A stretch of DNA of 64,000 nucleotides from Albugo candida (Eukaryota > Oomycota > Peronosporomycetes > Albuginales > Albuginaceae), in contig CAJNAR010000024.1 in NCBI GenBank assembly GCA_905220665.1, forward strand, positions 1-64,000, read 5' to 3'. This document shows, piece by piece, positions 1 through 10,674 of the stretch. How positions within the stretch are numbered: the first letter of the stretch is position 1; the number at the start of each line of letters is the position of its first letter. A program made the translations under genes and the position numbers. Below the pieces are notes generated by a model. It saw only the letters and a list, made by a program, of their open reading frames with translations, made no database searches and was not told the DNA's origin.

Positions 1-351
1 AAATAAACCCTAAACCCTAAACCCTAAACCCTAAACCCTAAACCCTAAACCCTAAACCCTAAACCCTAAACCCTAAACCCTAAACCCTAAACCCTAAACC
101 CTAAACCCTAAACCCTAAACCCTAAACCCTAAACCCTAAACCCTAAACCCTAAACCCTAAACCCTAAACCCTAAACCCTAAACCCTAAACCCTAAACCCT
201 AAACCCTAAACCCTAAACCCTAAACCCTAAACCCTAAACCCCTAAACCCTAAAACCCTAAAACCCTAAAACCCTAAAACCCTAAAACCCTAAAACCCTAA
301 AACCCTAAAACCCTAAAACCCTAAAACCCTAAACCCTAAACCCTAAACCCT
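1..351. repeat. Telomere repeat array (CCCTAAA)n
   Basis: Uninterrupted tandem heptamers CCCTAAA, the C-rich strand of a TTTAGGG telomere, fill the start of the window and stop at about 351, where unique sequence begins. C-rich strand reading 5'->3' into the sequence is the orientation expected at a left chromosome end. TTTAGGG telomeres are known from plants, oomycetes and some other protists. The array contains a block of variant units (listed separately), which suggests that its inner part is not freshly added by telomerase. Confidence 0.97.
247..326. repeat. Variant telomere block, ten octamers CCCTAAAA
   Basis: Ten consecutive units carry one extra A (CCCTAAAA). They are bracketed by normal heptamers, and a single CCCCTAAA unit lies just before the block near 238-246. 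Three normal heptamers follow (327-347). A homogeneous variant block inside a canonical array is typical of the older, proximal part of a telomere that expands by slippage or unequal exchange. Confidence 0.95.
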
Positions 352-737
352 ACTTGCTTACTGCTCACACTTATCTTAGTCAACCATACCAGATGATGTG
401 CCACAATGATCAAAGTACTCTGAAGTGGTAGGAGTATTATAGTCACCACATTATTTATTATAAATCAAATTTGAGCTTCAGATTTGAATGAAATTTGAAA
501 GTGGCTAGGTTGAAAACGCTGGTACCGCTAAACAAAAATGTTCTTTACAACACCTCTATTCGACCCTCGGAAGTTTCGTGAACGTGACCAAACGTACCGT
601 AGGTATTGAAACATAAATAGTTAGTTTAAGAACGCGATTAGCAAAACTGTAAAAACACTCATTTAATCAAAAGTGATACCTGGATCACGTGAACTCAGAG
701 GGATTTGTCTTGCTCCTACTTGTGCTGGCTTAAGCCC
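352..737. other. Sub-telomeric spacer, no gene seen
   Basis: AT-rich unique sequence between telomere and first ORF. I see no coding-like frame, RNA gene or repeat in it. Confidence 0.6.
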
Positions 738-1079
738 ATGTTGGCTCGTAGTTTTCCTCGTCATTACAGAAAGCTCCACCAGCAGATGGACGAAAATGAC
801 AACCTCGTGGAGGAGAGGAAGTTCGTCCCACGCGTAACGAAGGTCAGAGATCGCGTCGCTCGTCTGGAAGAGCTTATTCTCGGACAGAGCCAGGACCAAA
901 GCATGAATGAAGTGCTCGTCAATGACTTGCAAGCGGTGAAAAAGCGTGTAGATGATCTTGATGCTCGTCTCGATACATCTGGCGCAAAAGAAGACAATGC
1001 GGTTGAGGAGCTCGATTATGAATATATCCTTGCACAACCACGTCAGTTAAAGAAGCCAAATCAGTGCACAATAATATAG
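738..1079 (+). CDS. Small hypothetical protein with coiled-coil-like core
   Basis: An ATG-started frame of 113 residues, the gene-like ORF nearest the telomere. The first 20 residues are basic. Residues about 20-95 are rich in Glu, Asp, Arg and Leu with heptad-like spacing (VRDRVARLEELIL, VKKRVDDLDARL), which suggests a helical coiled coil. I see no signal peptide or membrane segment. The frame stays open upstream to about 705 but with no earlier ATG. The family is not recognised. It could be an intact small gene or the surviving exon of a larger sub-telomeric gene; codon content looks coding, unlike the flanks. Confidence 0.4.
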   Translation: MLARSFPRHYRKLHQQMDENDNLVEERKFVPRVTKVRDRVARLEELILGQSQDQSMNEVLVNDLQAVKKRVDDLDARLDTSGAKEDNAVEELDYEYILAQPRQLKKPNQCTII

Positions 1080-2690
1080 TTTTTTCTCTCTAGTCCAAGA
1101 ATACAAACATCTGGTATAGTTCAATCTATATTTATGTTTCACTATGTAAGTCGACGAAGTCGTTGTCGCATGATATCAAAATATGAAATGGGTGTATTTA
1201 GTAGGAAGATTCGGGTGTCAATCTCGTCCTAGATTTTACTTGTATATAGTGCATCAATGCCCAACATGTAGTTATTACATAATGTTACCAGATAAACCGA
1301 TAGTAGTCGATCTCAACTAAATGCGATGCATGGAAACGACCCTTATATCATTCTATCATACAAATGAGCAATAAGTTCAGCCATCAACAGATCACTAATA
1401 CTTCTGCTTCTATGGTTTTTGTTCGCCATTATGGAACCTCCACAATATAAAAATATTCTTAGCTTCAAGAAGGCGTGAGAAAACATCAACGAGGCTTCCT
1501 TTCGTGGTGCCTTTATTTGCGTAAGCTCGCACTAAAGCGAGGTACGATGAAGTCGGTAACAACGAATCAAACTACTATTTTATAATACTGTGGTAGAATC
1601 GTGATATGAGGAATATAAAAGTGTTTATACTTCTCATTTTATAGCTTCTTTGGTATGGGTAAGATGGATCTCTTCTTGCATCACAGAAGTTAGTGCTACA
1701 AGCTGAGCAGCCGACTAGCTACAATATAGAGGGTCTTTTGCAATGCGTTTCTATGAAGTCTACTCGTAATATTTTATGATGATATCTCAATATAGTCCTA
1801 TTTGACAAATGACGGTATTTTGTGTGTGGAATGAGCAAGAATACAATTCTTGAATGCGATACGTGACCTGATGCCATCAATCCGTGAACTTATTCCTTCG
1901 ATTTAGTCACCATAACAGTATCTTGTTGATTGACTCACTGTTTGAAGTTCATTGGAAGAATGATGCCGATCTCATTCTTTTGCGGAAAGCACTCCATCAC
2001 AGGGTAAATTAAGGTGGTGTGTTTGATTAGTACTGGTCGTTTGTTACTGAAGGAATATATTGATGTTAAGATCAAGACCTGAGACGTTCGAATCGATGTT
2101 TGCATCGTAGATCTCACACAACGGAAAGTGAATGATTCAGCTAACCTTGCGATTCCCCACATTCACGTCTCACCTTCCGGACTCAACTCTCAAGAAGGCG
2201 ACCTTGTGGTCGATTCCTAGCATAAAATAAGCATGAGAGCATACTACGCATGGTAAACTGCCGGTTTAAAATTAGCAGTAGTTCACACAGACAAGATCAG
2301 CAACAGCTCTCATACGTTCTTACGTTTGATTGTAACGCTCCCGCATCGTAATCTGTTCAGCATGTTTTTTTTCAGGTCACAGGTAATAAATTTGCTAATT
2401 AAAATCAAAAACAGTACATAAGATGAACTGCCGGTTGCTTGCTGCCTATTGTGATGAAATCTCTTTTCACGAGAACTTACACATCGGTTAGGTGGATAAA
2501 GTGACGACGCCTTCGCCCTATGACCGCATTGTGCAAGAGCGATTCTAATGTGGTCGTGGCGAAATCAAAAGTATTGGATTTATAACGAAATGAAGAAGTA
2601 CAATGTATCTTGTGTCTTGATATGGACAGGAAGTCCATGGAAGGCTTGTGCATGTGCTTTACGATAATGCGCTAGAATGGTGAGAAGATA
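1080..2690. other. Decayed sub-telomeric DNA, no gene supported
   Basis: Short frames exist here on both strands (for example minus 1935-2162) but none has coding-like composition or a recognisable motif. No tandem repeat or RNA gene is evident. Confidence 0.5.
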
Positions 2691-2699
2691 CCAATAGAC

Positions 2700-3230
2700 A
2701 TATCCAAGTTCGATCCTTGCGTGGTAATGGTCCTTTGAATAATTTAATAGTCGTAAGTTGGTTTCTCCAAGTATCTACCATACCCAACTGCGAAGCCATT
2801 CGAAACACGGTCATCGACTGGGTTCGTTTTGAATTATTCTACTCGAAGCATCGCAGCTGGATAAAGTGGTGTGTTAAATCACTAAGTACAAGATGTGTCG
2901 TGGCCTACTCGGACGTGACGGTGACAATAACGTAAAATGATTGCTAATGCGCAGACCTTGAACGGTGCATCGTGAATAGGAAATGCAAAAAGAATTTGCG
3001 ATACCGAATGATTCGTTCAGTACGGTCCAAACTGTTCCTGAAACAAGCGATGGTATTGAGAAACGTGACAGCCTTCCGATTACGACAATGAAGACAAGTT
3101 CCTATAACATGGATCGTGGCAGAAATATCAAAAGGATTACGACTTCGATGATTGGATGACAAAGTACGTTCAAAGAGGATGAAGAAGAAAATCAAGAAAA
3201 TGAATAAAATCGACCAAGATAAGTGACTAA
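2700..3230 (-). mobile_element. LINE fragment (endonuclease region), degenerate
   Basis: On the minus strand this stretch is homologous to the endonuclease part of the LINE copy at 41.3-41.8 kb. Shared landmarks in the same order include the blocks around ttctactcgaagcatcg, a cacccaactg-like block and a ggtgcatcgtgaat block followed by an equivalent of gtttcgttcggt. Numerous substitutions and indels leave no frame. It is a dead, truncated insertion. Ends are approximate because homology fades on both sides. Confidence 0.65.
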
Positions 3231-3364
3231 CACCAGCACGTTATCTCGGTACCTCAAAGCGCCTTGTGTTGACAAAACATTTGACGATACTATGCAAAGA
3301 TATCGAAAAGGCAAAACCGATGTTGGACGCTCAATCATAGACACGAAAGCATCAACCGACATTA

Positions 3365-3900
3365 TTGGAGTTCGTAAATGAGCAATTATGCCTTCATCAG
3401 CTTGGTATTGAGTTTTGCCAAGCTTCAGCTATTGGCCATGACGAGAGAAAGGGAAGGATTGAGTCTCCCAGCATAGAAGGCGAGGATACAAATGAAGCGA
3501 TTTTGAAGGAACTGGCGCAGATCAAAGAGATGGAGCGTGTACTGGCAACACTAGAGCCTCGGAAGGTAAAATCATTCCCGTTGATTCTTCAACTGCATGG
3601 TTGTAGCGTATCATCCATCTCTGAAACATAAATATTGCAGCAAACAGAAATCGTGTCGCCAAGAACTGAAGAGCTGCATTCACATACCAATGAATGGGAG
3701 CACTAACAGGTACAATTGAAACGGTGGAACGAGAGAAATGGATGTGGAAATAAATGTCCCGCAGATGATGACATGCAGAAGAGGAAAAATATTAGGAAAT
3801 GCAAAAAGGTCTATAAGAAGAGATTGAAGCAATGCGAGTCAAGCGACATGAATAGAGCTACAAAACTCTAACATCTTTGCGACAGCAGCAGGGTGGCCTG
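3365..3900 (+). pseudogene. Broken helical-protein gene, family unknown
   Basis: Forward coding-like frame of about 65 residues up to 3568, rich in Glu/Lys/Leu (for example AILKELAQIKEMERVLATLE). It ends at AAG|GTAAAA, which could be a splice donor. After a possible acceptor near 3654 (attgcag) a second coding-like stretch continues (QTEIVSPRTEELHSHTNEWE), is cut by a TAA, and resumes with a Lys/Arg/Cys-rich segment to about 3900. There is no ATG near the 5' side. It reads as remnants of a coiled-coil protein gene, not a working gene. I do not recognise the family. Confidence 0.35.
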
Positions 3901-6417
3901 GCAAGGCGAGCCATATAATGGATCAATGCTGTGGAACGCACTTATCAGACTTCAGATAGAAAACTGAATCTTTGAGGCCAGGAAGTAATGAACTTTTAGT
4001 TCCGAAGCAATCAATTCGAGTCACTAACGTGCAAAAACGATCAATTTGCATCGGAGAAGAACGCGTGTCTTCGCGAAGAATGTGATATGTTTCCAGCATC
4101 AAATGACAGTTTGGTTTAAATGTAACTATCTGTCGAAGAATAATGTGATCGCGGACAAAATCATTCGTAGAAGCGCTATGTGAAGGAGATAAACGAAATA
4201 CATTTGGCCTGGAACCCGCTCCGCGGTCGGGTGTCTTTTTGGTTGATCAAACCATCGTTTTATGACGTGTAACTTGCAAAATAAATTATGAATGCTGTGC
4301 AGAAAAGGGGAGAAATGAGGGAGAATTCTTGTTCGCACGATTGATCAGCCGTGTTATGTATTGTTCAATTATTTGATTCTTTACAATGCTCAAAGAAATG
4401 GTGCCGTATTGTGGATTGTATCAAGAGGATAAAGCACGGGTCACCTATATCATCGCGATTTAGGATTTCCAGACTGGTGGATGCTCGAGTCTAATTGTAA
4501 TAAGAGTTTCGGACGTCTCAGACGTGGATTTTATAGCGTACTTTGCGAGAAGTACGCTATTTAATAGCTGTGCTGGATAGTGTTGATTTGCCGTCTTTAT
4601 GGTCACTTGCTTACATTATCATCAGAAACGGGTTGCACGTGCTATGCCCAATGGGTATACTGGGTGAACGGTCGTTTTCGCTTATCGTTATTGGCGTAAC
4701 CAACGTGTAACCTTGCGCGGTTCGTTTTCGGAAACATTCTTGCATTAGTGTTTCGACGCACATTTTTGCGTATGTATTATCAGACTTTCCAACACTTGAA
4801 GTTAGGCATAATTTTTAGTATTGTATCGACTTGGTATCCATCATCTACTGCAACAAAAGACACGATGGCACACAGTTTTACGAACGTGTCGCGATTTGTC
4901 GCGAGTGAACTCTGTAACTTAAGAGCACTTACCTCACTTCCAAATTCTATAATTTTTGGAATACGTTCATGTAAATAACTTCAAATTTTGTTACGTGTAT
5001 GGCACACTGGAAAAAATTAGTGGAAAAATGCAAAGCAATTTTCCAAAAGAAGAAAAAGCGGTAGCCTTCATGAAGGAATGGGGGTCACTGATGTAGGCAA
5101 AAATAGAAGGCCTTTTCGGTGAGCTGTGGAAACGTTTCGAATTTCGTGCAGATAGTGCAATCATCAAATACATTCTCGAAACATAGATTCCCCTCAAAGA
5201 AACGTGTGTTACTGCTTGGACTGACCGTGTAACTCATTTCGGTCATACTGCAATCTTACGGGGTGAAAGCGCTCACCACATGATCAAGTAATACATGCCA
5301 ACTAGCATGAACAACCCTCTTTCGTGCTGTGAAACGTTATACCTATCTATTGATAATAATCTTGCAGAGCACGATGTGTCTCAACAGCGCCAACAAATGA
5401 GAATATGCAGCTATGCACAGCTAACGCCTCAAGTCATGATTTTATACGGATATCACTTTAAATTTCTCACTTTAAACTGAACAAAATCTGCAAAAGTTGA
5501 AAGTGCCCACCAGCCATAAAGAAACAGAATCCCGCTGGTGAGAATCTTGAGCAGTGATATAGGGTGCAGATAAAGCAAAAAAAATCTTTTTGTAGTTTGA
5601 ACGATGATCTAAACGAGATTAGATACGCTCGATCGTCAGCGTGAATTATTGGATTCACGTATCTCGTCCTCGTAGGTTTTGCAAAATCCAGCAACGTTAT
5701 CATTATAAAGCATGAACTGTACCGCAAAAGTTAAGCGCTACTAGCTTGCTGAAACAGATCGGCTTTCTCTAAAATAAATATTTGTGTTCTCTCGATTGGA
5801 TCTGCACCTTCATCTCTTCGACCAGCGTCTTCATAGCACAATAACCTCCGTCAATGATCAATCCTCTCACATGTTTCTTGGAATCACAGTCCATGTGATA
5901 TGTACTACTTCATGGCAATTGTCAGTATGCTGCCTTACATGCATAAATCTCTCAGATTTCGCCAAGCACAAGACTCTAAAGCATCTTCACTTGCAGTTCC
6001 ATGTAAAAATAAATCAGGGACGATTCGTCCCTGTTGAAGATTATCGTTTAATTGTTTTTTATGCGTTTCGAGCGCGCTTCAGAGTATTTAAGATTCAGGG
6101 TTTTTTCTTGGCCATTACATAGATTATTGTACCGATCCAATCGTTTACTTCAATTCATGGTCCAAGAAGATGAAATGACCACTCGATGCAACGAGAACTT
6201 CTTTTGAAGGCCGCAGGATTTTTTACGTGTCGCTTTTGATTTCGTTTTACTTGGTGATAGAGTGATATGTGTCCCGAAAACTTATGGATGGGCGGGTAAT
6301 CAGCATAACTTTTGTATGCTTTTACGGAGATGCTAGATTTAAAATAAAAACGTGAAAGAAGACTGTGTCGATGAGGGCCTATTAATCGAAAAGAGCGCAA
6401 AAGGCATGCATCTAAAT
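3901..6417. other. No gene supported; decayed sequence
   Basis: About 2.5 kb with only short frames of noise-like composition on both strands. The only distinct structure is a perfect hairpin at 4533-4560, listed separately. Confidence 0.45.
4533..4560. repeat. Perfect inverted repeat, 11-bp arms
   Basis: ATAGCGTACTT, a six-base loop TGCGAG, then AAGTACGCTAT: an 11-bp perfect stem. There is no T-tract or flanking gene to make a terminator call, and function is unknown. Confidence 0.6.
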
Positions 6418-7935
6418 CTAGAAATAATACGACAGCACCTTTATCTCCATTGATAATAAAGAAAATGAGAAGCCCAGTTTTTCCACCTCAGAATCGATGT
6501 AACATTTTTCAATACATACACGCGTGATATTAGTCAGTATATTCATTATCAGGTGTATATTATGATCAGCCGCGTTGGAAACATAGCAAAGCTGGAACCT
6601 TTTCTCGTGAGACTCCACCATCATACAAATAAATTCTTGCAATTCTCTCATTCTTCATATTGCTTCGGTCAAATACTCAGCAATGCCTCGCATTTCTAGT
6701 TGGCCGACATATTCATCACAAGAAAGAATTTCTGGCATTATCATTAAAGCAGCACTGAATATACTCAAGAAATACTGCTGATTCACTTAGGCAGTAAGCA
6801 GCAAGGAAGAGGTGTATCCGATTACAGCGAAATCTTTCTGTGTTGTGACGTAAAAATTACGGATAAGTAAGAAAGGGACAATCAATAAATCAGTGACCAT
6901 TATGACATAAACTTCTTGAATCTAAAAAGGTTGCTACTGTCCTCCTTCATCTTCGAACATATGTTGATGTGCGTGTGGTAGAATCTGACTACACTGGATC
7001 ATATGTCTGCATAGAATACTACATAAGCTATCTGGGCAGAAAAATGCGTGCGGGTCTTGCATAGTATCAGTTTCAACAAAAGAAGTAATCTTTTTTGATT
7101 TCGGCCACTTAGTGGTCCTCAAACATGAACTGCCTCTTTCTCACGTCTCTGATACCAAAATACTTCAACTTTATTGTCTTTGCGGAATTTTTATGTTTGG
7201 TTATACCGTTGCCGATGAAATCGATCAGTATTCTTTTGACAGTTTCAATATAATATGATGGTAGCCAGATCAAGAAGCGCGCGTAGTGAAGCTGTTTCAT
7301 TGAGGATGTATCTGCGAATTCTAGCAGACTTATCAAAACCTCAATCAGGGGCTTTATATTATAAGAAGACGTAACCTATTTGCATTTCAGTCATACCTGG
7401 ATATTTTTTTTCTGCAACGTAGGTAGATGTCCTTTGTAGAAGTATTTCGTTCTGTCTTTCCCAGATCTTTGGTGGTGAAGTCAATAGTGCACTAAATGTG
7501 AGCCACAAAAGCAACTTTCCAGCATATTACGAAGTTCTCCATACGATAACGGAAGTTTTCAGGCAGTTTTGAATCTATCATACACTTGGAATATTTGGAT
7601 TTCTCCAAAAATGCTTTCCGATGCAGCCTATCGTGCGAAAATGCTGTAACTATGACGGAATCGAATAACCACTTGAGTAGTATCAACAGTTCTTTTTGAC
7701 GCTTGGACTCAGCATTAACTCCTTCAAGGTTCCTTCTATTATCAGCTATACTCAGAGTTTCTAAGACTCCACATTGCGTGTAATTCTCGTCAAATGCGCC
7801 GCTGCGTTTATGGCGATAATCAGTGTCGACAGATTTGGTCTATACGTGGAAATTGGAGGAACGAAAGTATTGGTTGCATAGCTGAATGACTTTGTAATCC
7901 AAATACTTTTCGTCCGCTGCACTTGTTATTATTGG
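6418..7935 (-). pseudogene. Unidentified minus-strand pseudogene
   Basis: Several coding-like segments line up on the minus strand. The first, about 7935-7492, runs from SAADEKYLDYKVIQLCNQYF through LLKWLFDSVIVTAFSHDRLH with one internal stop. The second, about 7340-7100, contains FLIWLPSYYIETVKRILID. The third is about 7120-6934. The last, about 6740-6418, runs from PEILSCDEYVGQLEMRGIAE across an in-frame TGA into MRELQEFICMMVESHEKRFQ. Segments are mostly in different frames and separated by stops, so this is a decayed gene of at least 400 codons, possibly with lost introns. I cannot assign a family. It ends where homology to the array (X0) begins, near 8.2 kb. Confidence 0.35.
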
Positions 7936-8214
7936 CACATTGCGTTCATAACGAGCATCAATATGAATGGTTTCAAGTACGCTTCTAGGATACATCATAA
8001 CTTATTGTTTGTGTACTTGCCATCTTCAGAGACTCCGGAAGTGCATTAGATTCAGCCCTAAGAATTGCCATTTGCTAAAGATAGCGCCCATTGACATGCT
8101 TCCCACACCATTAGCTTTTTTTTTCTTCTGGTCGCATTTGTCAGATGAAGTATATTGCAGCATTTCTGATAAGAAGCCGAAGAATTGTGGCAAAGAAATG
8201 GTTCCTGGCTAATA

Positions 8215-8450
8215 CCACAAACAATTTTTCTTGTCTATGCGATCTCCTTGCGCACAAAAGCGACTTCTAATTCCGTTCTGGCTACAACAGGCGCTAATTA
8301 CATTCTCAGGCTCGTCTTAGCGCTCTAAATCACTCCGTCTACAGCGGATCATTTGGTGAAAGGCCACTAGGCGTGGTCCTCGAGTCATCACATGGGCATG
8401 CTCACGCTTGTATGGGTATGCTCCAGACCATTCATATGTTGCGATTTACG
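8215..8450 (+). pseudogene. X0: 3' remnant of the DDT/PHD pseudogene
   Basis: Homologous to the last part of X1 (about 18,180-18,400) and X2 (about 32,520-32,720): the tatgcgatctcc block, a cattc(t/c)cagg block and a gtcatcacatgggcatg-like block occur in the same order and orientation. Only the 3' end is present. To the left, homology stops abruptly at about 8,215, which marks the telomere-proximal edge of the tandem array. No frame is intact. Confidence 0.6.
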
Positions 8451-8673
8451 CATCATGAACTATTTCATCAAGCTTACGGAAATAGTCCAATTAGCATTGC
8501 TATCATCCAGAACTCACGAGTGCCGAAAGATGCGAAGTATCCATGTATCAAATTATTGCTCTTTTATTCGTGCAGCAAGTTATCTGTAATTCAAAACGCG
8601 AGCTAGAATCAATTCTTTTTAGAACGTGGTCCAAAGAACTCGTATGAAGCAAACGAAGACGTAAAAGCATTTG

Positions 8674-10674
8674 CTATATTTCACTTTCCCTCACGTGCAT
8701 ATCATATTTCGTTAGCTGTCGGATGCCAACGGGACGCTCAACTTGTTTTCGGTCACCACCATAATTTAGACATGAGCATAGTTTTTCAACACATAACCGA
8801 AGAATCTTAGAGGGTGTTGGACGCATCCAAACATATCCAGCAAAAGCAGATTTGTCTTTGTAAGCGAAAAATACTTCTGTGTGCTCAACTAGACAAGATG
8901 CACAATCTTCAAATGTAGACCTTGCAAATTCAAACTGGACCAAGGCAATTTCATTGGAATAAAAGCGAGGTAAGTCTGGCACACGTTCTACTTTGCAATG
9001 CGACATGAGAATATAATGCATCTGAGGAGGCCAAATACCCACTGGAATTCCTCTCTGTGTGTACGTGATGGTAGCATCTCGTCCGATCGATTTAGATGAA
9101 TCCGATCATAAGATAGCTGCATGTTCAGAGCAGAAATGATAGGGGACCTTCTGTATCCGGACGCATTTGTCCTTACGATGACATGTCAGAAGATTCTGCC
9201 ATGACCATTTTGGTAATCTTGAACCAAGTCTCGAAGTGTCAGCAAGCGACGACATTTTACTGAGGACAGAAGTGTTTTCTTTTGTTGAGAAAGTTTTATC
9301 ATGCAACGGAGGCAACGAGTTTGACGAGAAGACATGTAATAAACCACAATACAATTTTTCGCCGCTTCAACAAGCACCTCATAGCCAGATGGCTTCGGAA
9401 ATGTATCTATGTTCACGACAAACTTATCACGATACTGGTTGCATCTTTTTGGCTATAGCAGCATCATAAAACTGCATTCGATACATTTCAATGCTCTTTT
9501 GATATCAGACGTTGAAATCATTGCATTCCGCAAGGACGAACTCATTAGCAGCCGAGCGCCTCCCATATTTTTGAGGATACATCCAATACACTTTCATCTT
9601 GTGAATGGAAAAAGAGTAGCATTTATACAAAGGGTCGTTTTGGTACGCAACACTTCCAGTATACTCCAGAAATAGAATGGAGCGTGGGGAGGTCCAAAAC
9701 TTCTGCTAGCTCTTTGCATCCTTTCGAATGCAATAACATCAAGTACCTTTCTTTCCTGTTCAAATCCATCGTATTCTCATTACAGATATGATGCTCTTCA
9801 ATTAGCCCATACTTCTTTTGATGCACTTTCAACAATTTGCGATGACTTGGAAATATTGAGTCCATGATTTCGTAGTCATTTGGATCCCAACTAAAAACAT
9901 TTGAACATAATTTCTTTCGACAGTTAACTACTATATCGGATGATTCGTAATTTCTGGGAAATACGATCAACTCTGGTGAGTGTCTTTTTTTATAGAAGAA
10001 TATATAGCTTCGAATTGCGAACCATTTACTGTGCATAGCTAAGCATTCTCGGCATACAGCTTCACTTACTAGACCAGGGATGATCATGCACCGAAGTGTT
10101 GAGTCGCCTTCTTCTTCCTGCAGTTGTGTATCCAGATCTTTTTTTGGTACTGGTTCGAGAATCACGACTGGATTTTTGATAGGATTTTTTTCAATCCTAT
10201 ATCGAAAAAGACTGGAATGCTACCTTTTCTTTCAAGCATCAATGTTGAGATTTTATATTTTCTTTCTACGTCAACATCCAATGGCGTCTGGAACGATATT
10301 TCAAGTGGCATTGGCTTGACCTGGCGTCTCAGTGTTTGTGTAAGTTCTCTGATCTGCACTAAGCTGATTAATTGCCATTTTGGGCTCAATGATATCGCCA
10401 TTCCTAGACTGAACGATCTTGAACATGCAACGGTTTCTACCGTAACAATTTGCCAAAAAGGGAATTAAGATGTCTGAATGACCCTCAACCCAGTATAGTC
10501 ACACGTCTTCTTCTACTATTAGCAAATATATTTTTGCACATCCCAACGAGTTAACCAGACATTCGTGACACACTGCATAAGCCCGTATTTCGTTGGTACG
10601 TAGGTAGGTAATGCAATTTTATTCATGGACATCAGCCCAGTGAGTAGTAATACGCACAAACTGAGGATCCGCAT
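8674..10674 (-). pseudogene. Y0: CCG (CX2CX5G) effector-like secreted protein, broken
   Basis: Minus-strand gene, start ATG 10,674-10,672. The N-terminus (MRILSLCVLLLTGLMSMNK) is a clear signal peptide in the right frame. A frameshift soon after takes the frame off, but the CHEC-LVNSL-G motif (CX2CX5G) is still encoded in a neighbouring frame. Further coding blocks follow at 10,165-9,623 (CREC module), about 9,590 (CIGC module) and 9,042-8,674 (CASC module, in frame). At least three frame changes are needed to join them, so it is a pseudogene as read. Family knowledge: CX2CX5G proteins are secreted effector candidates of Albugo candida. The 3' part is locally identical to Y1. Confidence 0.7.

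Noticed and set aside
5784..6122. Forward 112-residue ORF
   Set aside because: His/Phe/Leu-rich noise-like composition, no homologue in the window, no initiation context; treated as chance.
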